A DNA stretch of 64,000 nucleotides from assembly GCF_050948215.1 (NCBI RefSeq), contig NC_135149.1, positions 496,001-560,000 of the forward strand. Reading direction: 5' to 3'. This document shows positions 43,359 to 54,661 of the stretch, piece by piece. The notes under the pieces were generated by a model. It ran no database searches and was not told where the DNA came from. It saw only the letters and a program-made list of their open reading frames with translations. Numbering within the stretch: the first letter of the stretch is position 1; every line of letters begins with the position of its first letter. The position numbers and the translations under genes were made by a program. This DNA comes from Halictus rubicundus (lineage: Eukaryota > Arthropoda > Insecta > Hymenoptera > Halictidae).

Positions 43359-43700
43359 ATGAAACATGGTGCACTAATAATTGATCATCCTGTAATACAC
43401 AGTTTTACTGTTGTCACAAAACAAATGCAAGAAACGACAGGTAATGAAGATAAAGAACAAGAGGTCTTTGGTTTGCAGCACCAATACTTGACCGATAGTA
43501 ACGAAAATGAAAACAGAGATGCAGATCACGGAGAAGTTATCAAATTGCGAAGACCGTTACAGCAAGATATCAACGTTAATGAAGAACAAAGAGAAGAATT
43601 ACAAGATATATTGCGAAGATTGGAATCATACGTGTCACGGTTGGTGCAATTACATTTGGAGGCCATGAAGATGTTTAACTTGGAAACACCAATAGAATAA
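43359..43700 (+). CDS. Hypothetical 113-residue acidic protein
   Basis: I do not recognise this frame. It starts at ATG 43359, but the same frame is open upstream (HHRIHRIDGLMKHGALI), so it may be the end of a longer protein. The N-terminal third is neutral. Residues about 30-75 are rich in Glu, Asp, Gln and Asn (TGNEDKEQE, SNENENRDADHGE). The C-terminal 40 residues (NVNEEQREELQDILRRLESY, then VSRLVQLHLEAMKMF) look like an amphipathic helix with possible coiled-coil propensity. A stop at 43698 is followed shortly by an AATATTAAAACA stretch without a clear polyadenylation signal. It could be the tail of a transposon accessory protein or a chance frame. Confidence 0.3.
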   Translation: MKHGALIIDHPVIHSFTVVTKQMQETTGNEDKEQEVFGLQHQYLTDSNENENRDADHGEVIKLRRPLQQDINVNEEQREELQDILRRLESYVSRLVQLHLEAMKMFNLETPIE

Positions 43701-45369
43701 TATTAAAACATCTTTTTGGAAAAATCCATCGTACATGTATTTCATTTGTTCAACACTGAAAAACACGTAAATTACTCGATAAGTAAAAGTAATTCAAATT
43801 ATACCGTGTTTAGACAGATTTTGTTGGATTATTATCGAACATTGTAAATTGAATGTATCGATCAGTTAAAAATGACTCAATGTTCTAAGAAACCTTATTT
43901 TATACAAGGATAGCAGAAGGAATGTCAGATGTGTTCGTGGTGGGTCCTGCAGGGAAAACCCTCGAACCTCCAAGGCAATAAGTTAAACTGTCCCTAAAAG
44001 TTAAGTGAGCCCCAGCTTTCTTTTTGGCCTGCAATTCAGTTCCTTGTAGGAAACCTTTGAGTAAAGACGTTCTTTCCGAGCCGTTAAATAAAGTAATATA
44101 TTCAAAGATCATATATTCAAATAATATATTCAGTATATTTAGAATAGTATTTATTTAACTATTCTATGGAATAGTTAATCCAACACATTTTAATCAGAAA
44201 AATCTCATAAATATGTTACTAAAAGTTCTGGAAAAAAGAATAAAAATACAAAAGTTTTGTATTTATGTTACCATTGTAATCGATACGCCTCTATGCCGAT
44301 TGTTACAACTCTGTACGTCTCTTTCTTTCCACAAGCTGTTCTCCTTTGCGTTGAAAACTTTCGTCACTTATTAAATAAGTAAATATGTATGATCGAAATT
44401 CTATCGTGTTTGGTTTCGTTTTAATCAGAAAAATTTCACAAATACATTGGCAAAGGTTCGGTAACGAAATAACTAAAAGTAATACTCTTTCATCATTGTA
44501 TTAGTATTGCCTCACCGATATACTGTCTCGGATCGTGTTACATTATATGTAGCGCAACCGAGCGCCCTAGGATGAATCCACTAGCAGTGGGGATAAAATT
44601 TGATCACTCTCGGAGGGAAGACTATACGATGCCACTAGAAAAACTCAAGGTTACAAGGATATCTCAGAAAATATAAGGCCTTAATGATTTTTCCAAAAAA
44701 TCAATTAGATCGGCATTTGAATTTTGATGATAAAGTGATATATTAGTAAAAGAGTAAAAAATATTAATATTCATTAAAAAAATTTTGGATTTATTTAGGA
44801 CATACAAAACTATAAAATTACAACAAATTGAAAAATATTTCATAAAAAAGAAAAAACGAAAATAGACTAAAATTTGCATTGTTTTCAGTCTATTTAACAT
44901 TTCAGAATTATAAACATATGACGACATAAAATAAACTCTATACAAGAGAAAATGGAAAAGAATGCTAAAATAACTATGATTTGTTCAATATATAAATTAC
45001 AAATTTTTATTTCGTTTAAAATTTTTTCGGAAAATATGCTTACACCCGATACTGCCTCAGGCAATTTCGAGTGAAAACGTGTTTAGTGAAATAATTAAAT
45101 GAAATATTTAAAATCGTGATAATCGTGAAAATTTATGTGATAAATAAAAATTATGTTTGTCAATACCTGTGTGCAAAATGATTATGCGGTGTATGTAAGC
45201 CTCGAGTGGACCTCTTGCACGGGAATGTTAGTCACTGGTGTAAATAACGACAGGGCGACCGATCGGAGGACGTTGGTGGGGTCGGGCAGAGGTAAATAAT
45301 AGACACAAGCTCGCGGATCTATCCTCTCATCAAGTATTTGTATACAATTCTGTTGAACGTGAATCCACG
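43701..45369. other. No supported gene; MITE fragments
   Basis: Pieces of the MITE family occur at 44186-44225 (AATCAGAAAAATCTCATAAA) and 44420-44460 (AATCAGAAAAATTTCACAAA). Otherwise AT-rich. Confidence 0.5.
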
Positions 45370-45940
45370 ATGTTCAGGAATCCTTGGAAAGTTTTCTATC
45401 GATATCCCCTTTCCTCCTTCTCGCCTTGTCTCTTTTTCTTCTTTTCTCCTTTCCTTCTTTATTCCTCGCGCAGCGGCGAATTGAAGCGGTTTCCGTTTCG
45501 TGGGCGTCGTCAGCAATCCCGTTCACACTCGCTCCGAAACTTCCTGATAGCGGTAGAACTGGACGCACAACAAAATCAGCATTAATCTGTTCGAACAGGT
45601 TGAGCCAGAGGAAAACTTTACGGAAAGATCCCGAGATTCTGAGAAAACGGAAACACAATAAACGAAAGTTCGCGAAGCAGCACCGAACGAAGCGAACCGC
45701 ACGCTCAAGAACCTAGCCAAGCACTGGTGAGGCCGCCGACAGGTGAGCCGTGCCAACAGTTTACGGTCAGTGACGTATCACGCGTGTGTTCTATTCAGGG
45801 CAACAGGTGTGAGCCGGCACAGTAGCGTACCTTGCGACGGTGCTCGCCAACTTGTCGAGAATTTTCTCAACAAGAGATGCACTTGTCATAATACATATGT
45901 ACATTTGTACCACATGTATAGCGCACTCTATAGTAAATGA
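45370..45940 (+). other. Exon-like patch: 110-codon frame and splice-donor-like sites
   Basis: This segment is less AT-rich than its surroundings and matches no repeat in the window. The frame 45384-45716 starts MESFLSISPFLLLALSLFLL, a strongly hydrophobic opening like a signal peptide or membrane anchor, followed by a basic, low-complexity tail. The hydrophobic stretch is encoded by a pyrimidine-rich tract (TCCTTTCCTTC type), so it may only be composition. CCGACAG followed by GTGAGCC near 45735-45745 looks like a splice donor. It may be the 5' exon or untranslated region of a host gene; not proven. Confidence 0.3.
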
Positions 45941-47013
45941 ATGTTTATTTAATAGAGAACTGATCTCTATTTTGATCAGTCTTAAACATCTTCAATTGAA
46001 ACATTAATTTTTGATACTTTTGTCTAACTAAAAAGTTGTTTTGCATGTTTCTCCAACGGCCTTGATATAAAAGCGCCTTCCACCGAATTTTTATTTGTTT
46101 CTTTCTGTGTACCCAATAATTATTCTGCATTAATACTAATTAATAATAATCAAATTTATCTAAATGCATCTGAATAAAAATGTGTTCGAATTTTATTAAA
46201 ACTTCCACAGCATTCTTCAGAATTAACTGAATTAACTGACATAGACTCTTGTTTTTCAAGAAGTTTATGATTGAAGCTATCGCACACACTTTAAATATAC
46301 ATATAGTGCATTTGGTTATAAAACGTCAGCCGTTAGAAAGTAATTGTAGTCGTTGCGGCAGCACGTTCAACTATGTATGTATAATGCTTGAGGCTCCGGG
46401 ACTCCAACTGTTATATTTTTTAGAACTTCGGTTTTTATTACCTTCTTTAACACACCATACATATTTTTATAACTCCAAATTGATTTGTTCGCACACAATA
46501 CTTTTTCTTTTATCAAAGAAATGTGTCTGTGCACCGTAACAATTTTCTTTGCAATTAGAATGATAACCATCATTCAAAATAGCACAGATATAAGATGTAA
46601 TAGATTCGAGCATCAACGTTTCAATGGAGAATGCCTACAGATTACATATCGCGTAATACTAAACCTACCAAGCATAAAACATATAAAAGTGAAACGCCTC
46701 GTAGACGTGATAAAAAATCAAGGTGACCTTCATTTTTGGTCGAAAAAAATGTTTTTGAAATTTTTAGATGCATAAAAACCAATTTCGCGTCAAAAATATT
46801 ACAGCGTTGTGTTGTGGACCGGAATAAGGTCACCCATATTTAACCTTTAATATTTATTTAACTAGGTACATTACAGATAACCTTAAGGATTAAAAATATT
46901 GGGAAGAGTTTGAATTGTAGACCATTTACACATCGAAGTCCAAACTAATTCTGAAAACCGGCGAGGAAGGACGCAGCCTCGTTCGAGAGTTGGAGGAGTA
47001 GGGCGTCTCACAG
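45941..47013. other. No supported gene; mariner-like noncoding piece
   Basis: At 46710-46830 AAAAATCAAGGTGACCTTCA and GGAATAAGGTCACCC resemble the noncoding ends of mariners seen elsewhere in the window. No transposase is present. The short frames at 46249-46539 and 46485-46775 lack support. Confidence 0.4.
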
Positions 47014-47362
47014 TGGGTCAGAATCGCCAAAACGTGGCCAAAAATCAAAAAAACTAAAAATTACAACAACAAAATGGCGGATTCAATATGGCAGATGCGT
47101 TATTGCTGAAATTATTACTCATAAAAAAATATGAAGAGGCAAACAACGTGAATTTCAGGAAGAAGTGCGATCATTCTAAGACATGCATTTTTGCTTATTT
47201 CCTAACTTCTCTCGAAAAATAATGGGCGACTTATAGCAATTTATGTTTATTCTAAAACCTGATCTGTACATTTAAGATGCTATTGGCATAAATTTCATGC
47301 GTTTCTGGTGAAGTTGAAAAATTGATTTTTGACCACGTTTTGGCGATTCTGAACCACAGACT
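47014..47362. mobile_element. Foldback MITE (AATCGCCAAAACGTGG arms)
   Basis: The left arm at about 47018-47058 (GGTCAGAATCGCCAAAACG, then TGGCCAAAAATCAA) is mirrored at 47318-47357 (TTGATTTTTGACCACG, then TTTTGGCGATTCTGAACC). The outer bases CACAGTGGG and CCACAGACTGTG suggest CACAGT-type ends. About 350 bp, noncoding. Confidence 0.75.
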
Positions 47363-48355
47363 GTGCATGAAATGTTTTTTCTTTGTTTACGATCATCTGA
47401 AAATTCATTGACTTATTCATAAATCTTTTTAATTTTTAAAATTTTTTATGCAAATGTAAAATTCCTAAATGTTTCGAAATATTTAATTTGCAGATTTTTT
47501 AGTACATACACATATATGTGACTATACATATAAATCTAAAAGTTCAACCAAGTAATCTGAAGATCGAACGAACACTTTTAAAAATTTCTGTTTCGTACAA
47601 ATTATTAACGAATTTTAACATGCAACATATGTAATTAACTTGAATTTTAATGGGAAGGATATTATTTTCCGATACGAAAATATTAAGAAAGGTGTTAATA
47701 ATCGCAGCATGATAATAATAATTGCAGTGTACACGTATATGAGTACACTGATATTCGTATATTAAAAATTACGCAAATTAGGATACGTCCTCGAAAATCA
47801 CAAATAGGTTGTTGATGAACTGCGAAGGAAACGTTTTAATGCCGGCATAGTCTCTTATCCAATTTGTGGCGTGTTTAGACTTGTTTTCATCAGCAAACCA
47901 TTTGCAATCGATTAATAATGTTTCCCTGACGGAATTATTAATTATAAGAAACATTTTATAGTAATCGTATAGGGATAGGGTATATTTACCTCTCGAGAAG
48001 CCGAAAACCTAGACTGCTGAATGTTGTAACATGATCCGGGGTCATCTGTATCGATGAGACAATATGTATGTAGTGTCAACATTTTTTTGTTTTTTATTAT
48101 TTTTTCATGGAACTTTTACCAACACAATCGTGGTATTTTTCTGATAAACATGGTGTAAGTTCAACATTTAATGAACTAATTGAAAATCTTTTGTTATATA
48201 ATGGACAGTTAAAGATATGTAACTTTGGACTGCTCTGGATGTCCATCCGTCTGTTCGTATATGCTAATATGTTACCTCCTGCTAATAATGATATATGCAT
48301 TATATATAAAACATATAAACTATAAACTGTATGAAATATACAACGTTCATAAAGA
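47363..48355. other. No supported gene; half MITE
   Basis: AT-rich. 48095-48150 (TTTTTTCATGGAACTTTTACC, AACACAATCGTGGTATTTTTCT) is one arm of the AGAAAAAT MITE family; the other arm is absent. Confidence 0.5.
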
Positions 48356-49661
48356 TGTTACGAGCCAGGGCTGCGAGCAACGCGAGAGGCTGGCGAGGGG
48401 TTGTTACCCCAGGAATATGGTTTCAATTTGTTAATTAGGTACGCGGACGCACCCAATGCGAGATCGGGGAGCCGCTAGGATAGTTGACGTCGAGGACGCA
48501 CCTGATGCGAAATCAGGGAACCTCTGGGAGGTTGGAGTCAAACGCAGACGCACCCGATGCGGAACCGGGGAGCTACTAGGAGGATGAAACTTCGTGAACG
48601 CACCCAATGCGTTATCGGGGAGTCACTAGGAGAGACACGCGGCGAACCCGATTTAAAAGGAAGGTGGATAACACGCAGACGCACCTGATGCGAGACCAGG
48701 GAGCTGCTAGGATACGGAAGAACCCAATGCGAAATCAGGGATCCGCTAGGATGGTATAGTTTTCGTGGACGCACCCAATGGGAAACCGGGGAGCCACTAG
48801 GTTGGAGAAATCTTCGTTGAATTGAATCTAAGATTAGTAAGCCTCGTAACATATGTATAATTTAATTGATACAATCCGAGCGGTAAGATTGTATCATGTG
48901 GGAACGTTCAATTATTAGATTAGGATATCAGGCAATAATTCAAGGTTGTAGATTACGCGAGTTAACAAACAAGACAAATATATTCTGATTTGGAATAGTT
49001 ACAAGTGTAATTGTTTGTGTCGCGAGTGGATGTAGTAAGTGTACAATTAGAGAAATTGTTACCTAATGATGCACGGTGTTGACGCACTGGCAATGCGGGG
49101 TTAGATAGCGATTGTTGAATGCCAAATAGAATATATACCGAACTGACGGAATCTATAAGGTTACGTTTGATTCGAAAGGGACTTTAACCCGATCTCACTA
49201 GAATTGACGCGACGTGACTGCACGAGTACTGGACCGCGTCTGAATCTCTTCTGCACCGCTTCTCGACTAACCGAAGAGGATGAAAATGCATGGGTTTATA
49301 TACCCTAAAAATGAGAGGGGAATGTATCTGTTTTATTTTACGGTCGCATACTCGTATTTGTCGTTTCAAGTGAATTTAAGGTTTGCAGCTGGATCTTTTG
49401 TTTATAGGGGTAAAACGAAGGGTTAGCCAAGATGTTTCCTATCAAAGACTATCTTGACAAAACATTCCAGAAGGGGATGTTTTGAAGATTTCCATATTAG
49501 GAAATCGTACGGTGCTGTTACTGAATCATGCTTCGTGCCAGCTGCGTCCAGCTGGAGTACAATCATTAAACAAGGGGCCTGTTGGGACGCTTTTCGTTCT
49601 CAGAAAAGAGATTAGAACTTCTAATCGAAATGAACGTGGAGAAACGTCTCCATACGTAACA
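48356..49661 (+). mobile_element. Solo LTR (1306 bp), TGTTACG family
   Basis: Begins TGTTACGAG and ends ATACGTAACA, giving the inverted terminal pair TGTTACG/CGTAACA. It is flanked by the 4-bp duplication AAGA (48352-48355 and 49662-49665). A TATA-like TTTATATACCC lies near 49293. An internal seven-copy array occupies 48446-48802. Fragments of the family occur at 8617-8960 and 19095-19705. No pol gene adjoins it. Confidence 0.85.
48446..48802 (+). repeat. Seven-copy interspersed 35-bp motif in the LTR
   Basis: The motif GACGCACCYRATGCGRAAYC followed by RGGGAGCYRCTAGGA recurs at about 48446, 48495, 48547, 48596, 48678, 48718 and 48768. Spacers of 10-50 bp vary in length and sequence while the motif is conserved. 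A variable-spacer array suggests repeated binding sites rather than simple slippage; that is inference. Confidence 0.8.
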
Positions 49662-49665
49662 AAGA

Positions 49666-49977
49666 AAAGAAAATATAATTCATATAAATATAATTTACCG
49701 TCTTGTATGTCCGCAGATATATTACTTCTAATTGCGACTTCAAATCTTTATACATATTTGGAATTATTTCCCGTGAAAATATCGTTCGACTAGGTATCTG
49801 ATATCCCGGTTCCGCGATATTGTAATCGCGAAACTTTATTTCAATGAAACTTTATTTATTCTCACCCGTACATGTTAACGTTATTGATTGTCTAGGCGAA
49901 CTGCGCCGCGGACCGTGGCCGCTGATCGTCAGATTCCGTCGCGATCGTCGAATTCCATCGACGTCGTCGCTGCCCTG
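49666..49977. other. No supported gene; probable hAT downstream part
   Basis: Short sequence between the LTR and the hAT fragment. CGCGATATTGTAATCGCG at 49811-49828 is a small palindrome. Confidence 0.4.
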
Positions 49978-50400
49978 CTACCCCTTGTGGCAAATCGTGC
50001 GCTCGTGCGCTCTTACAATATGTAACAGTCGCCGAAATCCAAAATCGTTAACGATGCTATATGGTTCTAGATCCATTCCGATCATATAGGCTATTCCATT
50101 TGTTAATTCCTTAAACCTAATTGAATTTTTGTCTAAGTATATAATATTTGTTTCTCTATTACTACTATTACTTGGCCCTGCTTCTGTATTGTCTGTTGAA
50201 GTAATTATTCCACGATGCACAGTTTTTAAGTGACGCGTAAGACTGGATGTGCAACTGTATTTTACTTTAAATTCCCTTAAACAAATATTACACCGTGCTC
50301 CGTCTGGATTGAATCTTTCAACATTCTGCCAAATATTGCTCTTAATCTTCCGTCTCTGCTTCATAGGTTCTACATATTCACTACTATCGTGTAATATCAC
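49978..50400 (-). pseudogene. hAT transposase N-terminus with BED zinc finger
   Basis: The minus-strand frame, from ATG 50400, carries a BED finger, the DNA-binding domain of hAT transposases: SNIWQNVERFNPDGARCNIC, then a spacer with TSSLTRHLKTVH, giving the C-x2-C ... H-x4-H ligands and aromatic N-terminal residues. A Ser/Asn-rich linker follows, then FKELTNGIAYMIGMDLEPYS and FGFRRLLHIV, the start of the hAT core that precedes the catalytic domain. A stop at 49978 truncates it and the RNase-H-like catalytic fold is missing. Two other hAT scraps in the window (10446, 22344) carry different parts; I cannot tell whether they share a family. Confidence 0.8.
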
Positions 50401-50967
50401 GGTATCAGTATGTACTGTCTGAATTGTTTCTCTCGCACATGATTAAACTTTTATTCCATTTTTCATACTTAATAAACTTTTATTCATAAACAGTTTAACC
50501 AAACTTTTGAAACTGTAACAAAATTGTACTGCTATAGGCTACAGCAAGTTGATAGAACCAGAATAAACTGAAGACTGAGCTCAAGGAATTATTGCCATGA
50601 ACTCGAAGACAGCCAAAGTTAAACAAACGAGCGCATAGTATACAACAATGTATTACTTTCAAACTCGGCGACGAGAGTTTTAATGTTTCGCTGCTCAGAC
50701 CGTGCATCGTATTCTAAGCCTAATTTAATCTTATACAGATTCTACGAACAGTAATATGTTGTTGGATTCCGGGTTTGGAAATCGAGTACAACAGTTTATA
50801 ATAAAATCGAGAAGAGTTTTATTTAAGTGTATACACGGTGGCGAGTTTAAGGTATAACGATGTAACCTTCTGCACTGAAATATGCAAGAAGAAGCTCTAA
50901 CTCTGTTTCGACGGGCTGCCATATATTTGTAGCTTTTGAGAGGAAAATGTGGAAGGGAGTAGAAAAG
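50401..50967. other. No supported gene
   Basis: Noncoding DNA with small frames on the minus strand lacking any domain. It borders the left LTR of copia A. Confidence 0.45.
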
Positions 50968-51291
50968 TGTTGGAATTTATTTCATAAACAGAACAAAATG
51001 AATCTGTTATTTCTTTAGAAGGAAGGATCGTTTGAATCGGCTTTTGATATACATTGTATCTGCAGTTAATATACATTGTATGTTGTCCCCGGCATGGGAC
51101 CCTCGATCCTCTGATGTTCATATTGAACTGTTGCTCCTCTGTTTCGTTTCCTTGTTTCATTCGCGACGTTTCTCTCAAACCGTAAAGACGTGTCTGACGT
51201 CGTGCTATTAGAGAATTTGTTGAAATATAATCTCTATTCCGTGTGCTATAAAAGAGTGTGCTTTCTTTATATATATACCCATATCCCATTA
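50968..51291 (+). mobile_element. Copia A 5' LTR
   Basis: Starts TGTTGGAATTTATTTC and ends ATATCCCATTA, immediately before the primer-binding site. A TATA-like CTATAAAAG lies at about 51246. It is highly similar to the solo LTR at 42503-42835. The left flank is AAAAG. The matching 3' LTR is not present in the window. Confidence 0.85.
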
Positions 51292-51306
51292 GGTTATGGG
51301 CCCAGG
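51292..51306 (+). promoter_or_regulatory. Primer-binding site, initiator-Met tRNA half type
   Basis: GGTTATGGGCCCAGG directly follows the 5' LTR. It is the copia-type primer-binding site, complementary to an internal region of tRNA-iMet rather than to its 3' end; this identification is from knowledge of copia. Confidence 0.8.
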
Positions 51307-51459
51307 ACACGTTTTGCATTAACTCTATATATAGTTATTAGTTTATTGTGTTTTTTGTGTAAAGTACTTAGTGTAATTGTTAAGTATTTTTTAATTGTGT
51401 TTGACTTGTAGTTTTTTATTGTTTAGTGACTAAGTGTAAGATACTTTGTATAAGTGACA

Positions 51460-53031
51460 ATGGACACATTTAAAGACAGGAGAAATATTCCCCAGTTTAG
51501 TGGCATAAAATATAATGCGTGGAAACACAGGATTCGAAATTTTCTGTATGAGCTTGATGTGCTGAAAGTTGTTGATGATCTGCCGCCGAATCCAATCACG
51601 GCTGAATGGACCAAAGCCGAGCGTATTGCTAAATGTGCGATTGTGCAGTATTTGTCGGACGCGCACCTCAAATACGATACGCCAGGAAGTACGGCGAAAT
51701 CTATTCTAACCAAATTAGATTCCGTCTATGAAAGCCAGAGTACGGCTACAGAATTGTCAATCAGAAAGAGCTTGCTACGATTAAAAATGAAGAGTGATAC
51801 TTCACTAAAAGACCACTTCAAAGTATTCGATGAATTGATAACAGATTTGTCGGCTGCAGGTGTGCCTGCCAGGGAAAATGAAATAATTCCTATCCTGTTA
51901 TCGAGCTTACCAGAAGCTTACGACACGGTATCGACTGTCATTGAGACAATGTTAACAGAAGCGAATATTATCATAGATATTGTGAAGAAAAGACTCTTGG
52001 ATCACGAAACCAAAATCAAAAGTGAAAAAGTAGACACCAGTGCAAAACTGCTGCAAGTACAAAGGATGGAAAGAGGAAATCAACGACCGAGCAATTTTGG
52101 AAATCAATCTAGAAGAGGAAACCACAAAGGACACTACAGAAGAGGAAATGGATTTAAACTCAACAAATCATCATTTGCTGGAAAATGTCACCAGTGTGGA
52201 AGAAAGGGACATATGATTATAGATTGCTACCATTTTAAAAGGTGGCTTCAATATAAGAAAGAACAAAGCAACAATAATCAAAATTTACAGACTATTCAAA
52301 CGACTCAAGCGGTGCCGAATGAAAATGTCTCTGGCTACGCTTTTATGACCGGAAACTATAAAGTTGCGAAAAGTGAAAAATTAACATTTATCCTCGACTC
52401 CGGTGCATCGGATCATATCGTCAACGATGACAGTGTATTCTCACACGCGATCCAGGTAGACCCACCTATGAAGATTTTGACTGCTAAGAATGGACAGTAT
52501 ATCACGGCCACAAAGAAGGGACAAATACCTGTAACCAGCAACATGGGCATTGAAGACGTGCTTGGAGATGTGCTGTACTGCCCTGACGTGCCGTATAATT
52601 TATTATCAGTCAGCAGATTGCAGCAGAAAGGAATGAGTATTAATTTCAACGAGAGAGGTGTTCAGGTTATTAAAGACGGAAAAATGGTAATGTATGGTAA
52701 ACCTTTAAATCATTTGGTATCTATGGTTTTTGGAATTACAAAGAAAAGAGTAAATTTATTGAACTCTTATATGCCTAGGAGAATAATTAATAATTATGAA
52801 CTATGGCATACGCGTTTAGGGCATATTGGAAAAACAAAATTTTTACAATTGAAAAATAGACAAACGGTAGAAGATGTGACTTATCTCGAAAAAATAATTC
52901 CAGACGATTATCTTTGTGAAGCTTGTATAAATGGGAAACAAGCACAACTACCATTTGAAAAGGCAAAGGATAAGAGTCACATCAGGCAACCATTGTTTAT
53001 AGTTCACACAGATGTTTGTGATTGTTTGTGA
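51460..53031 (+). pseudogene. Copia A Gag, protease and integrase start
   Basis: The ATG at 51460 opens a 523-codon frame. Gag comes first (FSGIKYNAWKHRIRNFLYEL). Its zinc knuckle CHQCGRKGHMIIDC (CX2CX4HX4C) lies near 52188-52229. The protease active site is LTFILDSGASDHIVNDD at about 52383-52430, with Asp-Ser-Gly intact. The GAG-pre-integrase segment ELWHTRLGHIGKTKFLQLK leads to CEACINGKQAQLPFEKAKDK, and the integrase core begins VHTDVC with the first catalytic Asp. A small deletion and frame change at about 53025 end the frame. Like copia itself, Gag and Pol share one frame. It is long, open and well preserved. Confidence 0.9.
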
Positions 53032-53402
53032 CATTCATTGATGAGTATACGCATTACTGCGTAACATATTTGCTTGAAAACAAATCAGAGGTTTTCAGTG
53101 TTTAAAGACGTCATTGCAAAAAGTGAAGCGCGTTTTAACTTAAAAACTGTCAATCTATATTGTGATAATGGCAGGGAATACTTATCGAATGAAATGAAAG
53201 ATTATTGCATACAAAGAGGAATAAATTATCATTTGACGGTCCCGCGGACTCCGCAATTAAATGGCGTTGCAGAACGCATGAATAGAACGATAACCGAAAA
53301 AGCACGTGCAATGGTAAACTGCTACATACACTTTTAACTGCTACATATTTCATTAATTTAACCCCATCGAAAGCTTTAAGTGTAGATGAAACCCCATTTG
53401 GA
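53032..53402 (+). pseudogene. Copia A integrase core, frameshifted
   Basis: TFIDEYTHYCVTYLLENKSE continues the integrase, then a frame change near 53100 leads to FKDVIAKSEARFNLKTVNLY. CDNGREYLSNEM holds the second catalytic Asp, and RTPQLNGVAERMNRTITEKA the catalytic Glu. A further frame change near 53325 follows, then TYFINLTPSKALSVDETPF. The DDE triad is present but split among three frames. Confidence 0.9.
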
Positions 53403-54661
53403 TTGTGGTATACTAAGAAGCCCAAATTAAAATATTTAAGGGTTTTTGGTTCAACAGTATACGTCCATAATAAAGTTAGGAAATCGAAATTTGATGAAAA
53501 ATCTTACAAGTGTATACTGGTAGGATTTGTACCAAATGGTTATAAAGTATGGAACGTAGAAAATGGTAAATTTGAAATAGTAAGGGATGTGATCATTGAC
53601 GAAATTAATTACTTAAAATCTCGGCCTGTAATAAAGAAAAAAAATATGGAAAGTGAAACTGATGCATCTCGAGAGGTGCCGAAATCAGTAGATATACAGT
53701 GTGGTTTTAATAAATCTGATAATGAAAAATCAGATGTATTAAAGAGGATGAAATCTGATAACAATAAATCAGATATACTAGAGCCAAGAATAAAAGTAAT
53801 GGTAGATCACATGGAAAATAAATCTGTAACTGAAACAGATATAGCAGGAGTGCCGGGACCAGAACAAAATGAAATAGTAGAATTAAAGGATAGCATTGAA
53901 CCTAGAAGGAGTGATAGAATTAAACAACGACCGTCTATTTCGTATGAAGAATTTGATGGAGACGATGATTATCTTTTGTGTGCCCAGTCAATAGTTTTAA
54001 AAATTCCCACCTCTTTTGAAGAGATTAAAATGAGAGAAGACAGGATTAAGTGGGAACAAGCTATTGCTGAGGAAATAAACGCATTGATTATTAATAAAAC
54101 TTGGGATTTAGTACCGAGGCCAAAAGATAAAAACATCGTCGACTGCAAATGGGTTTTTACGATCAAAAATGATGAATCCGGAAATCCATTAAAATACAAA
54201 GCTTGACTAGTGGCTCGTGGTTTTAGTCAAAAATATCTAGAAGATTATAATGAAACATTTGCACCTGTAGCTAGAATGTCTAGTTTTAGATTTCTTATAG
54301 CTTTTGCAAATCAATATGATTTATTAGTCCACCACATCGACGTAAAAACAGCTTTTTTAAATGGTATTTTAAAGGAAAAAATTTATATGCGAATTCCTGA
54401 GGGTGTCAAGTGTAATAATAATAATAATCAAGTGTGTAAATTGAATAAAGCTTTGTATGGTTTTAAACAATCAGCTAGATGCTGGTTTGAGATGTTTGAA
54501 AAAGCTCTTGTAGAAAAAGGCTTCCGGAACTCATCAGCAGATCGTTGCATTTATATTCTAGATAGAAAAAGTATATTAAAGAATATATACGTGATACTAT
54601 ATGTGGATGATTTAGTAATAATAACTGCTGAGATTGAAGCAATGAAAAATTTCAATAATTA
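53403..54661 (+). pseudogene. Copia A integrase tail and RT N-half, with one nonsense codon
   Basis: The frame runs from LRVFGSTVYVHNKVRKSKFD, a copia integrase C-terminal motif, through an acidic linker and the RT start (KWVFTIKNDESGNPLKYKA). An in-frame TGA at 54204 breaks it, then the same phase continues LVARGFSQKYLEDYNETFAP, VKTAFLNGILKEKIYM, KALYGFKQSARCWFE and the catalytic box ILYVDDLVII at about 54595-54625. It stops at the left end of a 1.88-kb hairpin element at 54662. Confidence 0.9.

Noticed and set aside
48446..48802. CRISPR-like array
   Set aside because: Motif plus variable spacers superficially resembles one, but spacers vary from about 10 to 50 bp, the repeats diverge, and it lies inside a eukaryotic LTR with target duplications.
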